Source of the DNA: Pascua guehoae
Lineage: Eukaryota; Basidiomycota; Tremellomycetes; Trichosporonales; Trichosporonaceae
DNA length: 64,000 nt
NCBI GenBank assembly: GCA_001600415.1
Contig: BCJX01000019.1
Span: 181,546 to 245,545 of the forward strand
Reading direction: 5' to 3'
This document shows positions 1 to 11,258 of the stretch, one piece after another. The notes below the pieces were generated by a model. The model saw only the letters and a program-made list of their open reading frames with translations. It ran no database searches and had not been told where the DNA came from. Numbering within the stretch: position 1 is the stretch's first letter; each line of letters starts with the position of its first letter. A program made the position numbers and the translations under genes.

Positions 1-106
1 GGTGGCCTCGGTTTCCAACCACACACAAATGGGCTGCATCCCCGGCCTCCACCCTTGACATCACCCACTTCGTCACCACCCCCACCACACCCACGCGCCG
101 ACCACC

Positions 107-693
107 ATGTCCCACCTGTCGCCCCCCGCGTCGACCGAGAGCACCCCCGTGCGTCCCGCTACCCCCGCATCGACGCAGGTGTCGCCGACGCGTCCCCCCG
201 ACATCGACGCTGCAGGCGCTAGCGGTGGAGCTTCGGCTGGTCCAGCTCCCAACCCCGGCGACGCCCCAGACGCCCCAGCCGCCACGGCCGGCAAGCTCTC
301 CTCGGGATCGACCTCGGGTGCCGGCAGCCGCACCTCCCCGGGCCCCACTGCCGCCGCGCCGACGCTCGACGACGCGATGGACGTCGATACCGGGTCCGAG
401 ACGGAGCCCGAGATGGTCGAGGGTGATGACGTGAGTGCGAACACGAGGGAAGGTTGGCGTGGTGCTCGCATCACGGGCTACCTTGTCCTGCTGGACGACA
501 ACCCCAACCCCACTGGCCACTCCGCTGACATCAGAAACCGACCAAGTCGAAGCGCAGCAAGCTCAACCGCGACCTGTACGAGTCTGAGATTGTGGAACGC
601 TGGAACACCGGTACGTCCGCTCGTGCTTCCCCTCCTTCGGGCCAGAGCTGACGATCAGAGTTCGGCGACGTGTTCGCCCAGGTCAAGGCATAG
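107..693 (+). CDS. Small low-complexity protein, unknown function
   Basis: Three exons, 107-430, 535-610 and 659-693, join in frame to 144 residues. Donors are gtgagt and gtacgt, and acceptors are tcag. The first 108 residues are Ser/Pro/Ala/Gly-rich and turn acidic at the end (DVDTGSETEPE). The last 36 residues are different: a basic stretch (KPTKSKRSKLNRDLYESE) followed by a WNTEFGDVFAQ tail that looks like a short helix. There is no signal peptide or membrane segment. The charge pattern suggests a nuclear or chromatin-associated protein, but that is only a guess and I recognise no family. The start is the first ATG after a CA-rich leader. Confidence 0.6.
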
Positions 694-875
694 AGGCTAT
701 GTGTGATCGCATAGCCTTTTGAGGTGCTGTGATGCCAGGATAGAAGCCACGACATGAGGTCCGAGACATGAGGTCCGGAGGCAGCAAGAGAACGAAGTCG
801 AGCGCGGCGTCCGAAGACCCCCATACCAACCCCAACGCGCACACCAGTGGTGCTGTATACCATGCATGTACATAT

Positions 876-2703
876 CTATGACTTCTCACCCCACCCGATG
901 CGTGCGGCCCACGACGTCGGTCGTGGTCGCTCTGGTGGCTCGGCGGCGTCGGCGAGCATCTCCGTGCTCCCATTAGAGGTCTCCGTCCCAGATGATGGAG
1001 CCGCGGTCTCACCAGCTCCTCCCAACGCCGAAGCTGCGTCCCCCTCGCTGGGTGTCGCAGCGGCAACAGCGATGGCAGCGTCGGCCTTTTGCCGCTCCTC
1101 CTCGTCTCGTAAAAAGGCCACCTTGTCCTGCGCGATCTGCAGGAGACTTGTGGTCGCGCCAAGTCCAGTGCCCATGATCATTGCTCGGAGCATGAGTGGG
1201 TTAGGGAGGCGCCCTGTTGTCAGCCAATGTACAGGAGAATCAAAACAAGGGAGCAAGCAAGAAAAATGGTGATCGCACATCGGGGTCGCCCTGGGCTGGT
1301 ACCTTGCAGCCTGTTCTGCTAATATCATGGGCACAACGAGGCTTGGGAGTGCGAGCCGACAGAGGCCATGCTCGTCCACAGCAGTAGGCTGACTGTAGAA
1401 GAGGGAACTCTATCACAACGCGAGGGTCAAGAGTACGATGAGACAGGAGAGGAGGCCAGGTCCAGCTGTCCGGGCTGGCGACTGTGCACCTCTGTGGCCT
1501 CTTGACGCCCTTCAACACTCCCTCACACCGAACAACTTCATCTGTCCGCCGCACCTGCCCTTCATGGGCTCCGCCTCTCAGTGCCTAAGTTCCCCCCTCC
1601 CTTGGCAAGACGGGGTCCCTGCTCATTACCAGGCATTGGCGGTGCTCCCCAGCCGAGTCTCACTCCTCTCTCACCTCGTCCGGTAACACACCGCTCAGTG
1701 GCCTTCTCTCTCACACCGCGGTGTGCACCGCTGCTACCTCACGCTCCCTTTCCAGAATATCACCCATAATACACTCCTAGCGCGGCACTCACAAACAAGC
1801 CCAACAATTGTCGCCAACACAGCACCCGCCACAGCTCCGTCCTCCCAGTGCACAGGCCCCTTGCGCCACCCGCGCCGGCTGGGGTTTGGCGGTGTGCGCT
1901 TGTCGTCACCCGTGAGTGTCGGGTCAAAGATGCGCTCGCGCAGCCACCCCATCCCTTCGTCGAGCCCGACGTAGAGCGTCATCGCTGTGCCGAGGCCCGC
2001 GGCGTACTTGCCACCTGTGCGGAGGGCGCCGAAAATGACGCGGTAGTTGCGCGTCTTGGTGTAGAAGTACTGCTGGTCAGCGGGGCAAATGACAGAGGGT
2101 ATTGGGCTGAGCGTAATGTATTGAATTATACAAGCTGAGTCTTGTGTGCCGGGCCCGGTGAGCCCAGAAGAGTTGTATGTCTCACTACGAGACACCCGAG
2201 AGGAACTCAGTTGACCTCGACCTGGGATCGGGAGTCCTTCGTGTCCCAGCGGTAGAGCCGCGGACGTATGCGACCTCCCACATGACGTGGGATACCATTG
2301 CACCATGGCCATTACGCTGGTACCGCGTCCAGCGCATCCCAACTACCTTCGTCTTTGTCTGGCACCCTCGAGAGCCCTTCCACCACGTGGGCCTCCGAAC
2401 CTGCCCAGGACCACATGTCCCAACCATTCGTGCCCGACCACCCTCCCCCCAGCATTGACTCACCCAACCCTGCACCGTCTTGGGCTGCCTATGCGCATTC
2501 TCCGCCAAGAACCGCAACCGCGCCCGTGACCCGCCGCGCGACATGCCAATGAGGAACCCCACAACCGCCGCCGCGGGCGGCAGGATGAGAAAGTTGGTCG
2601 GCGCGGAAATGTGGATCTGGCGCTTGGGCTCGGGCGCATAGTAGTCGTCCGTGGGCGGGGCCGGGTCCGCGGCGGGGCTCGGGCTCGCGGCGGGGACCGA
2701 CAT
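876..2703 (-). CDS. Tim17/Tim22/Tim23-superfamily-like mitochondrial membrane protein
   Basis: Exons on the minus strand are 2703-2464, 2072-1793 and 1213-876, giving 285 residues. Phases match across two unusually long introns (391 and 579 nt). The N-terminus is Pro/Ala-rich. A hydrophobic segment (NFLILPPAAAVVGFLIGMSR, about residues 37-56) is followed by a central region reading FGALRTGGKYAAGLGTAMTL and by a Gly/Ala-rich helix AGAVLATIVGLVWRLP. This spacing of Gly-rich helices is what one sees in the Tim17/22/23/Pmp24 superfamily. A length near 285 residues also fits the complex I assembly factor TIMMDC1. The tail is charged and low-complexity (QDKVAFLRDEEERQKADAA). Membership of the superfamily is inferred from pattern, not alignment. 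The exon 2 acceptor could lie 3 nt further on. Confidence 0.6.
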
Positions 2704-3599
2704 TGCGCCTGCGGTTTGGAGGTGGTGTAGACGGGTTTTTGTTTTTGGATAAAGAAGTGACAAGATGACGGTCGAGGACCGAGTCTGCAGGGGTTGGCTG
2801 TCGGCCGGTGGAGGCGCGAGAATGGAAATTGGGCGTCGGTCGTTGGCCCGCCAACTTTTGCAACTGTGCCATGGTGGCGACGCGTCGGTCTCTCAGTATC
2901 AATGCGCGTACATACATGACTGTCAATGGTGTACACTGTTCTGTATATTAGGGCTAGCAAGAGGCGAGAAATCAGCTGTATCTGGCACTACAGTATACGG
3001 GGGACAGGACGGGAGCATGCTTTGGGTATTCTCAAAACACGCACTACAAAGCCTGTGCGAATGCACATGCCGACGTAATGGCTTTTTGATGTGCGAGGAA
3101 AAGGCACTATGTACCCGGTGTATGATAACATTGCAAAAGTGGTGTGTTTTTGAACGATGCAGAAAACGCACCATGGGAGACCAGATTGCCCCGCTGGCAC
3201 CGTATTATGTTTTTATCCACGCCGAAAAATGGACTAGGCCCCGAGAAGAAGCCCCCCAAAACGGAAATCCTGACCGCAAGCCCTTTCCTGTTTTGACAGG
3301 GACAACTTTTGAGTACGAATCCACCGTCAGCGCGAAAGTTCAGTATTGTGCCACACCACCACCAGAACTCAAGTAACATTCACTCCACCATGCATCACCA
3401 CCACCCATTCTACATCTAAAACGAGTGGTTAGGAGGTTAGGGTGTTAGGTGGTTAGGTGGTTAGGTGGCTAGGGGTTCGGGAGGTTAAGGGGTTCGTGGG
3501 GCGGATATGGAGTTACAGTAGGTTTTATCAGGAGGGTTCATTAGTCGGTTTGTATTCCCCGATTTGGTTCCGTCCGTGGTGTTGTTGCGTCGATTCCAG
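2704..3599. repeat. Intergenic stretch with diverged ~66-bp repeats and a telomere-like GGTTAGG tract
   Basis: Nothing here reads as a gene. Around 2990-3200 a unit of about 66 bp recurs in degenerate form. Read on the minus strand, each copy gives a peptide of the type H..GMCI.TGFVVR, and a related copy sits at 9825-9935. At about 3425-3495 there is a GGTTAGG/GGTGGTTA-rich tract resembling a degenerate telomere repeat. Long open frames in this stretch change reading frame relative to the repeat and are not supported as coding. Confidence 0.45.
3425..3495 (+). repeat. Interstitial telomere-like GGTTAGG tract
   Basis: About 70 bp consist of imperfect repeats of GGTTAGG and GGTGGTTA, ending in GGTTAAGGGGTTCG. 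Tremellomycete telomeres are built on TTAGGG-type units, so this is telomere-like but degenerate. It lies just upstream of the family II gene at 3.6 kb. Confidence 0.5.
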
Positions 3600-5991
3600 A
3601 GCCTGTTGATGACGAACAAGCCTCCGCAGCTCCTCACTCGGAAGACGATGTCGAGCATGAGGAGGTCGCCGATGGGAATGGTGATGTGAGCTCCAACGTC
3701 ACCCTTCTTCTCCCCCTAACAGCGAAGAGAGTCGGTATGGATGACGGGATATACAGTACTGTAATACCTCTATTACGTAATCTTGTTTACCCCGACGCGC
3801 TCTTGTAGTCCTCGTCGTCTCGCATCTCTATCATAGTATCGTACTATTCCTCTACGCAACTCGTTTCCGTCTATGGGATGTTCTTACCAATGGCGAGCTT
3901 GCGCCAAGCTCCAAGTTTGATGACGACCTGGTGAACCTTTACTGGGACTTTGCCAGCCCCGAGGCAACGCGGATTGCCGACGAGACGAGCGAGTGGCACA
4001 TGCATCAGCTGGAGAAGCAGGACGGCTTCACAACGTACTTCTACCTCGAGTGAGAGGACCGAATGACGACCAGAGCTGACTGGTACAGTCCACTGCACAC
4101 CGATCCTCGTCTCTGCCTCAAGGCTCAAGCCACGAGCTATCTCCAGCCTGCATTCGCCAAGAGGCACATCATATATCTCGAGACAAAGGAGAAGAAGCAC
4201 GGCTTTACTCTGTTGAACGCCATTGGGTATACCCTCAACCCTCACTTTGGGCAAGCGGTTGAAGTGTAAGCTCCACTCAGTGTGCAATGGAGGCTCACCT
4301 TAGCGCCGCTGCAAAGAATCGTGATGTTTCTCCCGACGCTATGGAGGACGTTTCCAGGGGCAACGCACGTGCGACTGATTCGGGGGGCGTTTACGTGCTC
4401 AAGAAGAACGTGAGTCGAGTATGGCCAGCAGTGCTTTCGGGTGCTAAATTGCAGTCGGCATTCATTGTTGGCATGACCATCGCCAGCGGATTCCGAACAC
4501 GTCTGTCAGGACGGCTTTACTCCAAGGCCAGAAAGGTTGTTGCTGCGTTTGGCAACGGTAAGTAGAGCTCGATGGTGTGGGTATGCATCACGGCAGCTGG
4601 GCGGTCAAGCGCTACGCCTGGTATGGGGTCTTGTGCGCCTCTGCTTTCATGGGAAGGCATCGCAGAGCTGTAACTTACTCGATGTGGCCGTTTGGAGCTG
4701 ACAGATAGGCGAGACGACAGCTACCGCGCAGTTCAAGGATCGTGACGACCACATCCTATTCCCCACACATGCCATTTCGCTGTTTACCAGTAAGGCGTCG
4801 TGGTATGCAAAAGGGCTGGAGATGAGCGCGATCGGCTCCTTTAATGGAACCCACGCCGGTCTCAATTCGCATGTCGCCGACGCTGCTGGGGCCAGCTGGG
4901 GGGGCCACGATTACTCGATTTTGAAAGACTTCTGGCAGGCGCTTGCCAACGTAACTCGCACGTTCCCGATTCCTGCCACGTCGCGTGAGATGCGTGAGTG
5001 CTCTACGACCATCCACCTTGGGTTCTATTCCAGTGAGATGTTTACTGACTTGGGAGTGTATCGACCGGGTGGGTTTGCGGAATTTTTCCTTTCCCACTTT
5101 TCTTCGAAGGGCGTAATGCCTCGGGACGGCGGAACATACGGATTGTACCGCTGGCCGCTGGATCAGGTGCACATCCGCCACTACCCTAGACGACTTCTCC
5201 CCGCTACCTCCAAGTGCGTAGCCCCGTGCCCGCCCTGTTCTCGGCAACCCCGACAGCAGGTTTCCTGTTATCGCCAGCTCAGAGAACCGCGGTCGTCGGG
5301 GTTAGGGGGTTACCAGTAAGGCGTCGTGGTACGCACAAGGCCTTGAGATGAGCGCCATCGGTTTCTTCAATGGAACCCATGCGGGTCTCAACTCGCATGT
5401 CGCCGACCCTGCTGAGGCCAGCTGGGGTGGCCACGATTACTCGGTGCGCAAAATTTTCTGGGACAAGCTGCGCGAGGTCACGAACACGACTCCCATCCCC
5501 TTGACCTCCCCCAGGACACGTGAGCTCACCGTCGCATGCAACCCATCTTGTCCTCTGCTCAACAGCATCCTCGCTGACGAGGCAGTTCGCACGTCTGGCG
5601 GTTTTGGCGAATTCTTCGCAACGCACTTCGTGTCAACTGGCGTCATGCCTCGCGACAAGTGGCAGTCGACAGCTTGAAAGGGGCAAGATGACCTACACAA
5701 GTGAGTCTGGCCGGTCGTGATTATTCGGCTCTACGTGCTTACAACGCTTGAGACCCTGAGGTCGCTAGGATCCACGAGAAACACAACGCGGACGACGTTG
5801 ACGCGTTTATCTCTGAGCACTACGGAGAAAAGCAGTTTGGGAAGCAGTCGACCGATCGCGACGCTGTGGCCAAGGAAAGGGCTGCATGGGGCATGACTAA
5901 TAAGCCTACCCAGAACCGGATCGCAACACTCGAACGCGGCCAGAAGAAGCCGCTGGATGCAGAAGAGGGGAACAGCGAGGACAGTGAATAG
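3600..5991 (+). pseudogene. Family II gene of unknown function, copy 1, with internal tandem duplication (probably damaged)
   Basis: Exons supported by alignment with the gene at 39261-41069 are 3600-3685, 3809-4049, 4089-4265, 4304-4409, 4455-4557, 4709-4984 and 5057-5166, with phases agreeing. Matching landmarks are GFTLLNAIGYTLNP (other copy GFEIVLAVAFTINP), SGGVYVLKK (SSGVYLLMAK), GRLYSKARKVVAAFG (GHNVYSKTKRCVREFG) and DRDDHILF (DRSDYILF). The exon from 4709 and the next one are then repeated at about 5311-5519 and 5586-5677, so WYA.GLEMSAIG.FNGTHA occurs twice. A final charged exon, 5769-5991, ends in a Glu/Asp-rich tail. No start codon fits the first exon, the second copy runs into a TGA at 5675, and the C-terminal third of the family is missing. 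I therefore treat it as a broken or rearranged copy. It converges with the family I gene at 6249-9187. No known domain is visible. Confidence 0.5.
4788..5680 (+). repeat. Internal tandem duplication of two exons, period 523 bp
   Basis: The sequence starting ACCAGTAAGGCGTCGTGGTA at 4788 recurs at 5311. Similarity runs through both homologous exons and their intron to about 5160 and 5680, with GTCATGCCTCGCGACAAG in the second copy against GTAATGCCTCGGGACGGC in the first. The copies differ at many sites, so the event is not recent. Confidence 0.75.
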
Positions 5992-6248
5992 AGTGGACAA
6001 AAGGTTTACGTTGCTGGGTCGGCACCCGAAGTCGAGAATGTGCCATAGAGATGCAACACAATTATCTCCTAAGCTTCGTGGTCCTCTGCTAATTCAATGC
6101 ACCAGTTTGCGAATGCACAACCTAAGGGTCTCTCATTGGACCAGTCCTTAGATGACTGTCAAGTTACATGATCAGTACACAATACGCCAGCTAGAGGCAG
6201 TCCTTGGATGCAATCACACTATGTACCGCTGCCATCTCTTCCAGGCTC

Positions 6249-9187
6249 TCATGTCTCCTGTCCGTCGCGAGGCTTATCAAACACGCCCCTCCTCTCCAGA
6301 ATGGCAATGTCGTCGCTGTCAAGCGCTGAGCAAGAAAGTTAGTCGATTCCTTGAAAATTGGCGCGTTTGCGCCACCCACAAGATTTGAAAACAGCTCCTC
6401 CGTGCTCGTAGAAAACTTGCTGAATAAAACCCAGAGCGTCCTCAACCGCCTCAGACTCGTTGTGGACGATGTGCGCTACGTCACTCTCAGTGCGCCCAGG
6501 CAGCTTCTTGGCAATGCTGGAAAAGAGAGCCCGATCAAGATAGTTCTTCTGATTCTCGAGTGTGGTGATACCGTGCATGTGCAAGCCGCTGGGCAGGTCA
6601 GCGAAGGGTCTCCCATCGCGGCACACAACACCCACATAGCAACCCGTTGTATCTCGTGGTTTTGAATAGCACGTTGAGCGACGTAGCTCTCCCCTTTTTC
6701 GTCGGCCTCGTCCTGGGCCACAAGCTCGTCGACGAGACGCCGAAGGTGACGGGATACCTCACGGTATACCAGGTTGGCCCCTTCAAAGGTAGCGTTGAGT
6801 TGCCGACCTGAAGGTCAGCTTGGTACAGAGTGTGTGAATGCGTTTACCAACCAATCTCTCGCACCGCGTCAACTTGGAGGGCCGTCAAAGGCACAGAGGT
6901 CTGGTCACAAAGCTGGTACCAATCAGTCCAGTTGTTCAGGCCCAGTTCGCAAAACGGGTGCTTGTTGACAAGAGAGGAGAGTATGTTCTTGAAGAGCTCG
7001 ACATTCGCCTGCTCGGCGAACCGAATGTGGACGCGGGGAGTTGGTGCCGCGCTGCTTGAGCTAATGTGCGTCCTGATCATCAGGTGGAACTCGGTGAGCT
7101 GTTCATCCTCCATGCACTGGGTGGGTAGCATTCGACCGGAATACAACGCTGCAATAGTTAGTGGTCATGTCTGCGTGTCCTGCTCAATCTGGGAAGTTGT
7201 GAAATAACACTCACCGTAGAGACCGCGCACGGCCTTCAGAATGAAATTTTCGTGGATGGCCAGTTTTGCACTGCCGACTCCATCAATCGTGCGTGTAGGG
7301 GGCAGAATACATGCCGGGCTCTCGTTCACGACAATCACGTAGACGACGTGCGAGGGGCAGTCCACAAACTAGCGTTAGATTACCGAACAGACACCGGGAC
7401 ACTTTCACCTCGAGTACTCACGTGTGCCACGACGTCGCGTGCCAGACACAGGGCTGGTCCGTCCACTCCCTCTTCCCAAGGGCCAGTGCGAACTTGAGGT
7501 TAGTCCGGTTCACATTGCTTCATTGCTCACCCCGCAGCGATTCGAACACCCTTGAAGATCAGCACATGTTTCTTTGGCTGCCGCACCACTTACTTTAGAT
7601 AGTCTAAGATCTCATCGTCCGAAAAGCTGTACCTCACAGAACTGTCCCGGCACCGCTGTACCAGCAGCGCCAGGTTATATTGCTCGTTCTTGGTCCACAC
7701 AAGGTGCGGCTGCGCGTCGACTGCTAGTGAGTTCTCCTTCTCCTCCCCATTCAAGTAGCAGCTCACGGATAACGCAATTGGTCAGGTGCTGGAGGTGGAA
7801 TATGGGCAACGGCAGATCGCCGTCCGCTGGTTTAGCCCCCCGAGGGTGCCGAAAGAGCGTGAGGTATGTGAGGAGCTCCGGGTCGAGACCGCTCAGCAGT
7901 TCCAGGCGGTGCAGGCGCTGATCAACTACGTCGGTGATTTCTGCCTGCGTCCGTTTCGCAGAGCCCTTAACGTGGAAGGTACTCTTATTCGATACTTCAT
8001 AGGAGCCCAGGGCGACCATTCGAGACGTCGTCGTCACCTGGTAACTGACGAGTATCGGTTGGAGCTTGATCGGCTTCGTGACCATTCGTTCGATCAGAAA
8101 TGCGTCCCCGAATCCCACCCAGTACCTACAATAGGGTTAGCTGGGGCTCAAAGTCCAAGTCTCCCGCAGCCACTCACTCGACTCCAGTTGAAAGACGCAG
8201 AGAAGCGATAACGAGACCATGGACAACCTCCTGCAACACAAGAGGGCGATCAATCGCCTCGGTCCTGGTAAAGTTGGTACATCCTTTGACAAGGACACGA
8301 CACTGCTCGACTGCAATGCTGTCGATGCTCATGCCTTGGACAGCGCGTTCGAAAACACTGGGTGAATCGAGCTGTCGAGGGTTGACGTCACAAACGAGGA
8401 CCTGGGCCATGCGTTTGCGGAGCTCGTCCAACACGAGGCCGACGAGGCTCGTGCCCTGCATGTCAGTGTTACATCTACCTGGTGACGCTTACCTCCAGCC
8501 CCTTCTCGCAAAGCGTTGCAGCGCGTTGGAAGGCAATGGTTCGTGTTGGCCCTGTCAGCTTGATGCACACCGCCACGAGAACAATGATCGGGCCGTCGCG
8601 ACGGTTGATGGCGATCTGGTCATGGTCCGAGCGCTGATTCCATTGGTCCTTGCTCCAACGAAACTCATCCAGGCGTCCTTTCGAGACCACAACTGGCGGG
8701 GAGGCGAGGGACAGTCGGTCCAGATTGTTGCGAGTGGGAACTGTCTTCTGGAAGGCATTCTTGATGGCGCGGACAGTGGGTTCGGTCCCTTCTCCGGAGA
8801 AGCACGCCTCGATCACACTTTGAGGGTCAGTGATGTTGTCATGACGCGGTTGTTTCGCACGAGAGCCTACCAGCTACAATACACTACTCACTGCCTGACA
8901 TAGCCCACCGTGACGTCCTTTCCGCTGATATGGCGCGTCCCGATCTTGTCGGCCGTGAACGAGAGCACATGCTGAATATCGTCTTGGGCGCATACTAGGG
9001 CCGATAGCTGCGGTTAGCAAGGCGCGTATTAAAGGAGGCTGGAACACGACAGGATACCAACGTCATCCGGGGTAATGACCGACATCTTGTCCTCGTACGT
9101 GAAGGAGCACGCCACCAGGTCGAAGGCGTAGAATGGCACGAGGGGTGGTTGGGGGTGAGCGAGAGTGTGGTGAGAAAGGAGGTGCAT
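6249..9187 (-). CDS. Family I protein of unknown function, copy 1
   Basis: Thirteen exons keep frame throughout: 9187-9062, 9007-8892, 8817-8493, 8455-8178, 8125-7767, 7723-7594, 7550-7531, 7492-7422, 7368-7215, 7148-6852, 6807-6636, 6588-6380 and 6325-6249, giving about 777 residues. Two donors are the unusual GTTGGT and two are GTGGGT. It aligns along nearly its whole length with the gene at 35800-38845. Shared landmarks are YWVGFGDAFLI (YNVGFEDIFLV), VRYSFSDDEI (NRYSFTDDEL), RTGPWEEGVDGPAL (RAGEWDKTVDGDAL), AVRGLYG (LVRGLFG) and HPFCELGLNNWTDW (YPFAELGIQVDNWESW). The 20-nt and 71-nt exons have identical lengths in both genes. There is no signal peptide, membrane helix or domain I know. The start is uncertain: the ATG at 9187 or an internal Met near residue 34 could be used. 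It is tail-to-tail with the damaged family II copy. Confidence 0.75.
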
Positions 9188-11258
9188 ATCTCGAGCGCGT
9201 CTCCAAGAGAAAGGAGAGTGCTGGAAGGGATGTGCGCCCGGAAGCAAGTGCTGGGGCGCACATCAAGCTAACGCCGCCCAAATGTCCGACTGCCATCCCC
9301 AGGGACCTGCAGCATGCAGCTTCAGCCTGTGGATCGTGGAAACACATACATCAGAACACACAGGCTACATGGAATGGGGAGTTGGATACTATAACGGTCT
9401 TCGGGTCTCATTGTGTCAGTCATGCCCTTTAATCTACACCACAGGCTCTTCCTACCAACCCAGAATGGTCTTCTGGCTCTCAACGCTCGCTCGCAGAGTA
9501 GAGAAGGTGCATCCTGTTAACAGCCATGTGCGACCCAAATACAATGGAAACCTTGGCGTCCTGTGGTGTGCCCAGCCGTTTGCCACACAGGGCACATGAG
9601 CTTGCACGGCCCCATCGACAACATTGAAGCATTGTCGTGATGACGCCAATGCCCTTGTTGCACCAGTTCTGGCAGTCGGGCGGCCACGGGCGGGATGGTC
9701 AATCCGCCGACGATGACCATGGTCGCTGAAGTGTAAGTTGAGCTGAAACGACCTGTACTTGGTCACTCTCTCGTGGTGCAGGGCAAAGCAATACATCACA
9801 CCTATCTGCTGCCGCCATGACCTTGTTTTGGGTGAAAAACGCACTATGAACTTGGTGCCGATGCACATGGCGCCATGGTGGGTTTTAAACGCGGCCGAGA
9901 AATGCCCAACGTCCGACGAGGTTCCGGCAGGCATCAATGGTGCGCATTTTGGGAGCTATTAGTAGTAGCGGATGCAAAAGTTCTAATACCCAATTTCTAC
10001 TTTTCAAAGTGGCATTGGCAGTCTCAAGAGACGGCAGCAGTGCTGTGACTTGTGCTGTGACTTTCAAGCCTTCGACGTCTGATTGCATTGCATGGCGTCG
10101 CGTGTCGGGACGCTTTCGTGCATTCGTGCATATTGACATGGGCTATGAAGACATGGCGCGTTTGTACTGGGCAAATCATTCCGGTGTCATTTGACCCAGA
10201 GACATGGGCATCGTGCGGCAAGTGGGCAGGAAGATGTGGGTATGGGGTGCCAGCAATATGCTCAGTGCTCCGCGGTATCCAAAGCTACTCCTATTGACAT
10301 GTACACTGACGTCAAGCAACGATGGCGTGCATGAGACCCAGCGGAAATCGACTCACGGGCAACACATTGATAAAAATAACAAGTCAATCCCGCTGCGAGC
10401 CGTCCCGCAGTTTAGGGAAGCGAATGGCTGGCCACGTTTCAGAACTGCTCCACTGTGGACGGCCACTCAAAGCGGACACGACGACCACAACTGACCCTGC
10501 CATCAATCAAACATGCGCCAACGCTGAAACCACGACTCTGGAGAGCTGGCTGCAACCTAACGCTCTGCCAACGAGTGCCAAGGACGCCGAGGTTTGTTGA
10601 GTTTGGACATAGGAACATGAGTATGCTCGTGGAATGGCCAAGGCAGAGCTTGAAGCATAACCCGAAATCGTGGAACCGACAGGCAGCTGATCAGCTTGGC
10701 TGTGGGAAACCCACCACCGGACGAGGTGGCGGGCAATGAGGGCGTCGGGAACAGAATTTTCCGGGCAAAGCCAACAATCGTCTTGTGTCTCATCCCACGC
10801 ACCCCAATTAAGCCAAGGGCGTGCGATCTACCCACCAACTTTGTCCGTGGTGATGTGGTGGCTTCAGTGACGTCTCGTCGTTTGGGACACTAGAGGGTTC
10901 TGGCTCGTGAGCTTTTAAACCTCGGGCATGCGCTGCGGCACGCCGTATGACATAACGGTACACCGGTTGCAAGGCAACGGCCGACCCCAAACTCGCGGCG
11001 CAGCATCAAGCTCTGGCGTTCATGAGAGGCACAGCCGTCTACATTGCGCGGGCCTTGCCGCTAATGTTGTGCGTGAAGGGGGAGCCGCCTGGCGTCATGA
11101 CAACATGGGCGGGGTGGTGTTGTAAGCGGGACGGTGCCGAGCAAACAGCGTGTGAGTTGTCGAGGTGGTACCGACTCGTTCATTCTCGACGTCCCAACTC
11201 GATTCTCACCTCGACTCACTCACTCACTCACCGCCTGGTTCTGATAGTCGCTACCCCG
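9188..11258. other. Intergenic region, 2.1 kb, with one relic repeat
   Basis: No gene is supported. At 9825-9935 there is a diverged copy of the repeat found at 2990-3200 (AAAACGCACTATGAA..TTGGTGCCGATGCACATGG). The remainder has only short open frames without splice-consistent extensions or recognisable protein. The last 200 bp, including CTCACTCACTCA near 11215, should hold the promoter of the wall-protein gene that starts at 11259. Confidence 0.5.

Noticed and set aside
2765..3376. 203-codon plus-strand open frame
   Set aside because: It overlaps degenerate 66-bp repeats whose related copies are in other frames, and has no recognisable protein features.
6339..6635. Continuous minus-strand frame ending at 6339 as the end of family I copy 1
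   Set aside because: Splicing 6380 to 6325 gives FKSSLDSDDIAILERR, which aligns better with the end of the other copy (FAESDSAICKEVLTL) than the unspliced tail does.
9245..9247. Upstream TTG as the start of family I copy 1
   Set aside because: It would need a non-ATG start in a fungal nuclear gene; the ATG at 9187 keeps the same frame.
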